Assembly (NCBI GenBank): GCA_030141605.1
Contig: JAQGDQ010000004.1
Location: forward strand, 1,957,001 to 2,021,000
DNA: 64,000 nucleotides
From: Tubiluchus corallicola
Taxonomy: Eukaryota; Priapulida; Priapulimorpha; Priapulimorphida; Tubiluchidae
Reading direction: 5' to 3'
Shown here: positions 33,064-46,300 of the stretch, piece after piece
How the letters are laid out: every line of letters begins with the position of its first letter
How positions within the stretch are numbered: the stretch's first letter is position 1
Notes under the pieces: model-generated
What the model saw: only the letters and a program-made list of their open reading frames with translations
Told to the model about the DNA's origin: nothing
Databases searched by the model: none
Translations under genes and position numbers: made by a program

Positions 33064-33945
33064 CCCCACAATGTACAGAGAACGAAACAAAAAATTTTCA
33101 AAAGAGATAAAACAAAGTAATGCCAGAACACAACACACTGCTACTGTGAAAAGTAACCAGGCAATCACATGCTATGAAAATTTTACAACTGCTAACTAAA
33201 AAACACAGTACTGAAATGGCCACTAATCCACAACAACCAGACTGACCTACAGAAATGACAAACTAAATCAATTATCAAAAATAAAATTTTTAATAAAAAA
33301 GTTTTGAAAAATGCATGCAAAGCTATTTAAAAAAAGAGAGCTTTGCGTTTTTAAGGACAATATCAAGAACACTCTTGGGTTTTTAGGTCACTCAGTTTAA
33401 AGATACTCAGTTGATTTTGTTTTGCATTAAAATTGTAATATTGCACTATGAAGCCAACTGATAAAATAAATATAACCGGGCAATGAGAAAACAAAACAAA
33501 AGTGGCTTCTACTATGCACAAGTATGTCTGATGATGTCATGCGACAATAACTTCTTGGTTGCCATGGAAATAACAATAAAAGTAAACAAAAAAGATGGCT
33601 ACCATGTTTTAAACATCAGCAATTTTTTAGTAGCTAACAACAATCCATAAATGCGGAGAATAAGTTGGTAATGCTTCTGTTCCTGCAGCAGAATCCATAA
33701 AACAGATACTAGATGGCCTAATTGCCTTACGTAACCACTTTGAGTTTGCATTAGTTTCTTAGTAATGTTCACACGATTTGCCCGTAAGCATGACAGTACA
33801 AACCTAGCCAGTGCTTACAGTGTAGGTAAAGCCATGCAAGCAGTAAGAGCATCAGAAGCGTTTACGCGTGATACAAACGCTCATGATTATGTTGACGAAA
33901 CCTGATATGTCCATGGCAACCACGAACACAAGAATATATCCTCTG

Positions 33946-36900
33946 CTATGTAGAGTTAATACTACTATTTGAGCTATGTTGACTATGCGGTAAGTTCTGC
34001 TGATGAATGTTGAACAGGTTGTGATTATGAGTGCGCAAAACAGAGTAGACGTTGTCAACATTTGATAATCCCTCAAGGAATGGTATGAGGTCGAGTAGTT
34101 CACTGTCTGTCATATCATCAAACCAGCTTTGCACAGGCACCTACAAATAGTATTATCACATCACTAAGAGCTTGTAATTTATTTAGTTTGAATATATTTG
34201 TCATACATCCATAATGCACATTCTAAAATATTTATAATTACAAATTTAAATGCTATAAAAAAGTTGATACAACAAAATTATAACATAAAATCATTTAAAA
34301 AAAATTCTTCACATGTAACTAGCAAATTTGTGTTAAAGTTGTTACAGGTCAAAAAGATTATCAACTTTTCTAATTTTATAACAGCTAACATTCTGTAGCT
34401 TTTATTTTAATATGTTGTTAGAAAAATGTCAAAAGTTCAGATATATAATAGGCTACAAACAACCTTGTCAACTGGAAGAAGCACAAGGAGAAGACCCGAT
34501 TGTACTAAGTTTAGAGATCAATGTCAAGAGTGAGGAAGAGAATATGTACCAAGTTTGATGTAAATGTTTTTAATGCAAAATCGGAAATCTGCCCATGAGA
34601 TACAATGCTAAATGTTCAGTATTAGAAAACCCTTGCGACCTACAATGTCAAGAAGACTGTGATTCTTTTCTCTCTAGTACATACCATTTACTACATTTGC
34701 TTTGACTTGGCCAACACTAAACATTTTTTAAGATTCCAGCAACTAGAGAAGTGTCTAGTGAAACATGATTATTTTTCCGATTTTTACAGCAAGAACAAAG
34801 TTCTCCTTGGATTTTACCATGGACCTTTTTGGACGTAAATTATAGCTTAGCACAAAAAAATTTTACCAGAAGAAAGTTCCACATTTCTTAGTGGAAATGT
34901 GCAGCACTTGCACTACACTGATATTCATATTGATATACATGAAAAAATATACTTACTGCATTATCAGGATGGAAGATATAAGAAGCAGGAGAATTGTCCA
35001 CTATTATAACATTCTTTAAATCCCTCCCTAGCCTGCTCAAATCCTGCAAAAAGAGTTTATTAGTAATGGTCGGTCTGGTAGGCCCGAATAAATTTGAATC
35101 CGGCAGCCGAACAATAAATTATATGACTAACTCGAACAATACATCTACATTCGTCGTAAAAATGTTCAGACACGCGATTACCAACATTTTATTGTTAAAA
35201 CTAGAATGGCACTCATTAGAAAACAGATCTCTGACAAAGCTCATGATATATAATTAATTTTACTAACTAAACACATTTGCTTAGGTGAAGGTATCACCAA
35301 CTGATCTATCATCATCTCATTAATGAGGTGCACCTTGTTTTCTGTGATTATTTGCAGTCCTGCATTGTAACGCCACACAGAATTTTCCCTTATACATCTA
35401 CAATTAATCAATAAAATTGATTTTCTTTCACAATCCTTGTTTGACCACTACCAAAATTGAAAACGTTCTTCCTAATCTTTCCAAATTACTAACCTTTACA
35501 TAGTTTCCTCTATGAAAAACACACGATTCCCTGAAAAGTCGGCCACGAAATACACCCCATTTATCTAATAAATCAGCAACTGGATCAGCATACTAGAAAG
35601 TAAAAACAGAACATAGGTATTCAATAGATCATTAGATACAATAGAGACAAGAAACAATTAGAAATCACATTCTAGCAAAGAATCCAGTTAAACACCTTTA
35701 AACTAGTTACAAATGCAGATTAATAACAACATGATGTATTTTTTATTTATTAAATGACAGTTGGGGCATCACAAAGGCTAAAACATTGTGTTTCAATAGT
35801 AACAAATAACTTTTCAAGAATATTTAATTGGAGGTCTCAAAATTAACATGCAGCTGTAAGTGATTTAGAAGATGATATATAACTTTAAAATTTGCAAAAA
35901 AACTATGTCATGCAGTTACAAATATGATCAGATCTATTTGTTTTACAAAATATGCTTAAAGACTTATAAAACTATAAATATTATGAAGTTACAATATGAA
36001 TAAGAATTAAACATAAGTTTTCAGATTATTTTATTAACCATGCACGATATGGGAAGTACGAGCATTGCTCTTAGACATAAATAATATATTGCACTGCTCA
36101 TACATGAACAAATGGTTATGGAAAATGATCTGTAGAGGTTCCATAACAACACATCATCTGCATTTGCATGCCGGCTAATGCGCAGAAATGCGAGTAAATA
36201 GAATGACAATTTCACACATTTACTGACCATATTGACAAACTAAGCAGGTGTAGGAATGTGATATATGCAATTGTTGCTTTAACAGTGTGAAGTTCAGACT
36301 AGCATGGTCAGGAAAATAAAACAAAACTATATGTAACTGTTCAGTGTTTTTGTCTGTTTTTTTCAGAAAACTTCAAAACAGAGACAAATAGCACAACAAA
36401 ATTCATTATATACTTTCGAGCCTTTGTTAACGTGATTACAACATAATGGAAAAAAGTAGTTTAGCAGCTGCTTCAGCAACAAACAGCTTGAAAAATGTGT
36501 GCTGTTACCAGAAAGCCAGTTAAAGAAAAAGATGGACACCTTGGAAAAGAACATTGTAGTTTCTGTAAACAACACTGAAGAACAAGAAAATGGAAATGAT
36601 AGCAACATAAACCTCCCATTTCGCAATGAAATTAGTCCATATTTTTATTTGATAACATTTCTCACGTTAAGTGTTGTCATTATAGTGGGCAATTCTCTAG
36701 TTGTTATCTCTGTGCAAAAAGTTTCAGCATTAAATTATAAAAACTACTGGGTTCTCTCTTCACTCGCAGTAGCAGATATTCTGTACGGTGTGTTCCTCAT
36801 TCCTGTTTGTGGCATTAGAACATACCATGCGTGGCAAATATCAGCTGGTGAAATAGAAGTAGTAGCAGAGTTTTTTAAAAACAAAGGTGCTTGCACAACT

Positions 36901-39900
36901 TTTTTTCTGATAGAAAGTTACATAGGGAACTGCAGTCTAGTACACCTATACATCATTGCCACAGAAAGATATGTTGCAATTATTTATCCTCTGCGACACG
37001 CTACATGGATGTCTGATGATCGAATCAAATGTTTGATTGTAATAGCCTGGATTCTTCCCCTGCTACTTACAGTAAGTGTGGTGATGCCAGTGTGGATTAC
37101 AAAAGGAATAGAATGTCATCAATGGGAGTTTGAATTGACATACAAAATAGGAATAATAATCATCAACATTATTCCAGGAATCATATTATTTGCCGTTTAC
37201 TTCCGAATTTGGAGAGTAGCAACATCACAGTTTCATCGAATCCGACCAACAGTAGTTGAAAACATGACAAGAAGTCAAAACAAAGCAACTGTAACAGTGG
37301 GTCTTATTTTAATGTGTTTCTTTTTCACATGGTTCCAGTATTACATCATAAACGAGATAAAAGGCATGTGCGACTGTGTACCCCAATGGATGTTTGAAAT
37401 CTTGATGGCACTGAAATTTGCTGGTTCTGCTGCAAATCCAATGATTTACTCATACCGGAATATTGAGTTTCGTAGAGCATTTCTGTTAGTTCTGAAATGT
37501 GCTGCTCAGAAAAATGAGCGCCACTAGTTACTAATAGTTTCACGCAATATTACAAATAATGTTACTCAGCCTTGTAACAACTTTAGCCATAACGAAACTG
37601 TACATGAGTAAACACATAACATTCAAAATCATACAGACTTGAAAAGTAATTTTCAATTCAATAGATATACATTATTTATTGGGCCAAATTTAAGGAAAAT
37701 ACAGCTTACCTACAATTGCAACATTTAAGCCTATTGCAGTCTGTTCAAATTTTACCTTCGTTATTTGTACATTAATATATTGACAATTTTGCTAAAGCAG
37801 CTCTTCGAACTACTGTGCACATCATAAAGCTAACATGTTTTAAAATATATGAAGTTGATTTCCATGTTAACATTAATAAAATGGTTAGCATACAATTTTA
37901 TCTGTAGTTTTTATCAAAGTATTATAATAAAAAATAATGTATTAAAAAATACTTGAAGTTTATGAATAATTACACAAACCTAGCAAAATTTCTGGCTAAC
38001 ATTATACACCCAGGAACAATAAACACACAATTACACAAGTGCTGTACAGTTCAGCAAATGTCAATCACTAACCTATTGAAACGTAAATAAATGCTTTTTA
38101 AATAACTCCCAAATGCACACTTGATGGGTAATGAGCCTATAACTAATATGTAACACGTGCTTGCATTAAAATTCAACTACATTGGCAGGGTAAACCAAAA
38201 TCAGTGACGAAAATCATCAATATGCTGTATTACAGTAAACAATTGCAAGCTCAAATATGTATTTGATTCACAGAGTTTATGGAAGCAGCTTTTAGTGCTA
38301 TTTGTAAGTTTTGACTATTTTAATAAAAATTTCAGCAACTTGAGTTACCATTCATATAAGCCTAGGTGCTGTGTCGATTCATTTTGTTCAGACTAAATGC
38401 GATAAATATGCATTTATTAGAATACATTAGCAATGTAAATCCGCAGTGTCTCTCAAGTGCAGTCAATAAAACTTACCTTTGCTAAACTAGCAGTAAATAA
38501 AACACACTCGAACATTTCACCCATTTTATGTAAAAATTCGTCCACGTGAGGGCGCTTTAGCACATAAACCTGAAAGTACATTTCAAGACTATTACTGACT
38601 ACTTTAAATAATGATAATAATAATTTATTTCCCATAATTGTTTTCTCCATAAAGAAAACCCAATATTTAGCTAACGTAAATTATATGCCTATATTCTTAG
38701 CTCCATTAGTTGGCTAACGATGATAATAGTTTTATTCACGCAAAAATGAGACAACGCTACAAACGAGCAAGTTGTGAAAATTCCAAAGGAACACTGCAGA
38801 ATAAAGTGGAGAGACTGCATAGGAATTCATTGCAGTAATAGTTTATGGTACTATCACCACATGAGTTAAAAGTATTAAAGAACTTTTAAACAACAAATTT
38901 TCATGATTAGTTTTTAGTAGCCAAGAAAGCAGTAAATATTTCACATATAAAATGTTAATATACTACAGCAGGGAAATGACTGAATGAGTGCTTCCTGAGT
39001 TTTACAATAATGCCATCATCTTACCTGGTGGACTGTCCCATCAATTTCCACAGGCACAATAAAATCTGCATTACTGATTGGCTGTAATTAAAGACAATTA
39101 GTATAAAATTTTAACGCATGATAAAAATAAAGTATCAAGCACAATAAACCAAGAACAAAATATTTTAATAAAATAAAGAACTCCTAAAGCCTGCCTTTTT
39201 ATAATTACAAAAATTATAACAATTTCAAAACTAGGTCTAGCCAAAAAGATTACTCTAATATATACTGTAACGTCCAGGATATATATTGTCAAGGAAACAT
39301 CACGTCGCGTTAGCGTAATTTTGTAGGACTCAACTCTCTTGCAGAATGGGTTGGGTTCATTGGTGTTAAACCATTTTCAGGCAACTAGTCAACAGCAAGA
39401 AAAAAAGTTGCACAAAAGTTAAATGCATTTCACATGTTTATTGTATCATAATATAAACATGTATACATAGATGATTGTTTTCTTATAAGTTTATTGTGTA
39501 TTACATAATAGTGATAATGAATGAGTATTTCAAATATGACATGTTGCTTGGTTCCTCGGGCAGGAATGCCAGATCAACTGGTAACTATAATAGGAGCTCT
39601 TTTTTCTGAATCTTTGTGTAGTGAAAGTTGATCTTAGCGTGTTTTGTTTGCTTATTGAATAATTTGTATCCTGCCACAAACAACAGCAAGCTAAATCATT
39701 ATGCTACACTTTGCAATTTGTAATTGTTCAATGCTGAATGTTAATAGTTAACATGCTCCTCAAACTAGTGTAAGATTGTAATCAAAGGCAGTAGCCAATA
39801 CAGAACATAGTTCGCAGCCTAACAAAGGTGCAGTTACCAATTGTATGACAACACGTTACCAACATGTTACCAATTGCATGACAACATCACTCACACAGGT

Positions 39901-40349
39901 TAGATCAATGGATGTAAGTAGTGTTGTTAGCTCCAGGCTTATATAAAATGTGTAGTCTTGCAGCCAAGACAGTCATCTCAACCAAGTTGTAAGCAGTGCT
40001 TGCTTCTGTCTTATACAGAATGCATGTAGTCTTGCAGCTTAGAGCTTTAACCAGCACTTATTTGGTTAGATGTTTTTAAGCCTCTTGGTGAGAAAAAACT
40101 ACGTTCTCTCCTGCTCTTCTCTCTTTTTACATCATTTTTGTCACGGCTACATAGACTGTGAACATGCGTTGTGTCGTAGATACAGTATATTGATGCAAAT
40201 AAACACATCACTGGCAGATGCTGATTGATAAAAATAGACTAATACTTCACTTCACTTCACTTTTAAGGTAATTATAATATTAAGTTAGAAATGTTATTAA
40301 TTTTTTCTGTGATATCTACTGCCTACAGTATTATATAGTATACATTACC

Positions 40350-40383
<34 letters not shown>

Positions 40384-43300
40384 GGTACCATTGTACTGCA
40401 ATAGGTATTTCATAAGTAACAATTTGCACTAACAGGAACAATTACATTGCACATTACTATTATTATATTGCACAAGTCGTGCATTGAGACTATGTCTCGC
40501 TTGGCAAAACTGCCATATCATGTGGTCCAAATTGGAATAGGAAATGACATCAAGCGTACAACCAGCGACATTTATTTGTTTACCACCTTGGCATCAATGT
40601 GCTATAGTTTGAACATCAAGACAGGCCTTTAAAATTGCTCAACTTCATTTTAGTTTGTTGTTTTCTGCATTGTTTATGGTCGTCAGTGATACTAAGTAGT
40701 AATAAGTCCCTGTATGTGCTGCAAATTATTAGTTATTATAACAAAAGATCGCCAGTTCTATTATTAGCCGTCTATGGTACAAGTTAAATTACAGTTTCGC
40801 TCTAATTTCATGCCATACACAAAAGCACGTGCTACTAGTTTACACTATTCACAATACAGTTGAAATACACGTTTGATAGCCACAGTGGCTTTGCTTGGGT
40901 ACAAGACGTTACTATGAATCTATGATCACGTGCATAGACTGCATAGTGAAATTGTAATAGCACGTATTAGAGAGCAATGATAAACAACAGCAACAAAAAC
41001 ATGGTTTCGTTAAACCAAATGCACATCAGCACACTAATCTCGCTAGCAAATTTGTGCCAAAGTAGATCCGTGTGATGACACATTCAATAAGAAATTATAG
41101 GTCGTACAGCAAGCACCAATGAAAACAAATTCAGATAAAATTGATATTTAGTTTTAGAGTACCATAAAGAATTTTTTGTGCACACTATTACTTATAGTCA
41201 TTAGTAAATGTCACACCTTGAAAGAACTATGAACTAGCGTCTCATCTAGGTCTACAACAAGACATTTCTTGTGCATGTCCTGATGTCGAACTGGAGCTAG
41301 AAGATACTTGCCCGACGGCTGCAAAAAAAGGAAAATATTTTAGGCTGGTCAGTTTCATTTACTAAATGACAGTGTTTTGGCACAAAGACAATCAATGGAA
41401 TTTATATAATACAAACAGATACCAACCTACTGCCTACTTTAGATGAAGTGGTCTATTAAAAACACACATACATATTTAATTAAATCTTCTGTATATGTAC
41501 AAAAAAATGTAGTGTCTTCATGATTCAGACTGTTTCTAAGAAAAGTCGCTAAACCAGGTTTTTCTTGTCAGTGTTTTCTTGTCAAGCAAAAGTTACTAGT
41601 TTGTGCAAATACTTTAAGAAGCTTTTGTTTGTCCATTCCGAATCCTCATAGCCGACTTGCTTCATTTTTAACCCATGCAACTGGCAAAGTGGTTACGGTG
41701 CACAGATCAAAAAAGAAAATACTGATGAGAGGCTTTAGTCTGTTAACAAAAATACAAAACACTGAGTGGCAAGTGCTAGCTCAAATACAATCAAAACAAA
41801 TCCATACTTAACTCAATAGGTGGCCATATATAAAATAATGCTTAGTTCAAAATTAGATTTTATCGAGTGAACATGACCTCAACCAACAACCTCATAAATG
41901 ATGTCAATGAATTAATAAATGTTAGCATAACATTGCTACACTATTAAAAATAGCTGATTTATACTACTGATTCACAAGTAGGATAGCATTAAATTAACAA
42001 AATTCAAGGTTCAATTTAGACATCACTTGTGAAGACATTGCATTTACTGCATAGAAGATTTAGTTAAATAAGCATGTTTTTTATAACAGCCTTATACTTC
42101 ACCTAGCCTACACATTAGACTGATATCTGTTTGTATAACATAATTTCCATTGTGACTTTATTAGCAAGTAGAGACTCAAAACTGCAATTCAAAATTACCT
42201 TCGGTGAATGAGCAGTGTCGTTGCATTCTGTACTTGGCACAGGTAGATGCTGCTGTGAATTTCTCTCTGAACGAAGGCAGCAAAATAACGAGCTAAGAAA
42301 ACCCCGCCTTCTTGGCTTTTTTAAGCGTCCTGCGGAACCTAGAAAATAAAAAGCAAAAACTTCAACTAAGGAACAACAAATGAGCTGCTTTAAATGCAAT
42401 TGGAAACTAAAACCAGTTCATATTTGGATCATTTGGAAACTGGAATTTATAACTGAAGCATGCATATTTAAACGAGCATTATGTTCTAGAGAACACTGAT
42501 ATTTTCACAATGATAATGATTGCTGCTAGTTGAAGGAGTAAATACTGAACAGTCTGTAAAATCAATTAAATAGCCATGTTGAGGACTTAGAATAACACTG
42601 GCATCTAGAACATGCAATAAATACTTTAAAACACAAACACATGTTTTCCGGTAAGCCACGCGAGGCAAATCTAAACAGACCTGCACTACTTAGTTTAAGT
42701 GTTCTGACATATAAAACTTTCTTTACTAGCAGGCTAATTGAAAGTGTACATACAACTTCTTGCCTGGGTATGCAGAGCTAGAGAAAATGGTGAATAATAT
42801 CAACTTTGCCTTCTAAGCACAAAGTTAGTTTGGGTATCCACAATGGATACATTAAACGAGAACATACTCTCTAGTTTAGTTCTGGAAATCAAGTACTGGT
42901 GAATGCAAACATCAATCTTTTTAAAATCATATAATAATAAACAAGCGTGAATAAAACTCGAAATCACAAATTTACTCCTAATATGAAGAGATGGTGAGCT
43001 TAAAAAATTAGTCTAAGTGTCTACTGTGTAGGTCTACAACTATTATGATGACTGAAAAACATTTACCCAACCATTATACGGTTCTAAAATATATATCTGG
43101 CAACACCAGGAAAACTTTCCATTAATGTTGGTAAATAATATGTTAGATTATTTATATTTAGACTTGTAAGCCACATATACAAGGATATATATAGATATAT
43201 GTGATAAGTATAGATGTTTAGCTTCGACAAACCAAAACTGAAATAGGTGAAAGATCGATCACGAATAACATGAGATCACAAACAGATCATTGGATATATT

Positions 43301-46300
43301 AATTTTATAATTTGAAACACTAATTCAGTAACTCTTATTCTGAAACTATACATAAGATTCGAACACTTCTTACTGGATTGTACGGGAATGCAAAGGGATC
43401 TTACTGGATCTCTTTTTTTGCTTAAACCCACGGTTTACCAAACTGAAAGTGATAATTGGCAAATGACAAAAACAAACAAAAGCTGAAACATCTGCAAAAT
43501 CCACAAGTTTTAAAACAAAGGACATGTTTTCTGACTAAAAATCTAATCTGCAAAATCTGCAAAGCTGATTATGAGTTGTATTAACTAGGTTGTAGCAATT
43601 TGGTAGACGAAGATGTTTAATAAGCCCATATACCAGCAGGTGGCAGCATATCTTGCCCACAACACCAGCACAAAGTAATGAAAGAAGTTAAAATAACATA
43701 GGTCAGACAGTAGCAAGCACCAGAAGCCGTAGCAATGGCTAATTTTAGAAATTTCTAAAACTGAAGGCAGACACATGGTGCCTGTCTGTCAGCTTCTTCA
43801 AGATAAATCTGCTTGCATGCCCGCTATAAGCTGCATTATTTTACTAGCTGTAATAATTTAAAGAATTTTGGAATTGCTAAGCAAAGCAATTAACGATTTA
43901 AATGTTGGATATTTAATGTGTGTACATACGTTGTTTACTAAAGATGCCCTTCACAGCAGGAACAGGCCAACTCAGCTTTTATACAGCTTCCCCTTTATTA
44001 ATTTTTTACTTTCAGTGAAAGTAACAAGCTAGCCTAGCAAGCTAAATAAAGTTTAGGTTTTTTTGTAAAAGTAGAAAATGAACATTCAACCCTTAAAGAC
44101 AAGCAAGCACTGCACACTACTAAGCTTAGTATCCTGTCACTTTATATAACAAAATGATAAAAATTAAGCAAAAAAGAAAATGAAAAAAAGAAAAGGAAAA
44201 CAGACTATCTCTGCAAATCAATTAAAACAATAACATACTGTTTAGCAATTTAGTTGTACATTGAACCAGAGATAGTCCTAAAAAGTTTGACAAATTTTAG
44301 AGTAGAAATGGAGTCAATTAATTGTTAACTCTGCCCATTAATCACACCAAAAGTTCTGTTGTCCACTGCTTTTGATTTTTTTGCTCTGTAGACTTCTAAT
44401 TTCCACATTCTATTTTGCAAAACAGCATTTAGCACTTACAGGTCAAATTATGCATAGTCTCTGAAAAAACATTTTGCTTTCCATAAATTATGTTAATAAA
44501 GCAATTATTTATTTGAGCAGATTATGAAGTTGGGTTGGTGCATAGTTTTATACAATAATATGTTTTCAAGACTGTCTTTATGCTGTTTATCTCTTTGTCA
44601 ACAAAAGTTTTGATATCAAAGCAGGTCAACAAGTCAATATTTAAATAAGCTATACTGTGTCGGCTGCACAGTGCAGGTCTTGATAACATCAGGACCTGAA
44701 GAAAGTTCAGTTAACATAAGGAAAACACAAATACTCTTAAGCACTTTATTTTAACTGACAGACAGGATAGTAGCTTGTCTCAGTACAATAAATGAGACTA
44801 AGCAAATTAAAATAAGGAAGCAATTTCTTTATACTTTACATATTCATACACAAAAGTAATACTCTTCAATAACTATAGATACACCTTACTCAGAACATAA
44901 AAGGGCTATGAATCTGTGATATAAAGCCTCAGTTCTTAAAACTGTAATTTAGCTGCATGAAAGAACTGGTGTTTGTTAAGAAATACCAAACAGGTGACAA
45001 TTTGACAAAACAGTTATACAAATCCACCTACCATAATTGGCGACAACTTTGGTATTGATGTTTTTTCGTCTTTCTAGAATTTCTGGTAAAATACCATTTA
45101 CTGCACTTGCAGATATATTCATGAACTCCATGATGTAACTTACAAAAATATTGCAAGTAAGACTGAATTAAGTATTTTTAGAAAAACAAAATCGTTGGAA
45201 ACATGAAATGCATGGGTTTGCAATTGGATGCATGTAAAAGGGCTCCACAGCTAAATATTCAATCAACACATATGGCTAGAACAGTGCACGAAAGTTCAAA
45301 ATCACAACAACAATGTAAAATATCAAAACATCCAGGAAAAATTTACTAAAATCCATCGGAACCAGAATTCCAGATTAGAGAAATTAGTGTGAAGACAGTG
45401 TTCCATTGACAATTACTGAATAGATCAATCTATGTTGTTTGAAAATAAACAATAACTACTTGTGTGCCATCACAACTCATACTAGAAAACTTTTAATATG
45501 AATGTGCAGTTAAACACATGTATGCAGTAAGCACTACTAAACAGAATATAGAGCAAAGTCCATTCACACAAGCTTCTGTTGGCAACTATATCAGGGCAGA
45601 AACTATATACACAAACAACTTTATCTGTGACGTATAATACAGCATAAGCTAAGCATATTTTTTACAGCAAATCATGTAGTAGGTCTACCTGTTAGACAGT
45701 TTTCAATTCCGATAATAAACATACAGCCACGCATGCATGCACATACATTTTTGGACAAACAGCATCAGAGACCATATCAGTGTATAATAACAAGGCACTA
45801 AAATTTATAATTAGCTTCTCTTCCTAGTTCCAGTAAAATGTTTAAAATTGTTAAATTACAGTGCTATTAGGAAATTTAATTGAAAACTGAACATTGCCAA
45901 GAAAACAACATGAGCTCACCAAGGAATACAAGTCTACAAGGTTTTAGTACATTATTCACAATTTGAGTTCATGAATGATGAAGCTTGAATTTGTAAGAAC
46001 CTGATGCTTATACAGTAAACTCCGAGTAACTCAAAATCGCATAACTCAAAGAATCTTGGGGGAACGGAAGAAATCCTACTCTGGGTAATTCCTCAGTTCA
46101 TTTATTTCGTGCTTTGACTTTCTTGACTGCCACTGGTTTATGTCAGTTTTGTTTTCTGCTTTTTGGATTGAAGTTAGATCCCAGAGTATGCCCATTTGTT
46201 TCATTTTCTCGTGTTCTGACACTCTTTAAGGAATTCATCTTTTCTAGAACCCACCCTCTAGTATAGTCATCTTCTATAGTAAGTGTTAAAAGTATTGATG

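Noticed and set aside
37346-37543. Minus-strand frame opposite the GPCR
   Set aside because: It is a shadow of the receptor coding strand.
43585-43776. 63-aa hydrophobic minus-strand frame in a CTDSPL intron
   Set aside because: It is not flanked by splice sites in a usable phase, and CTDSPL is complete without it.
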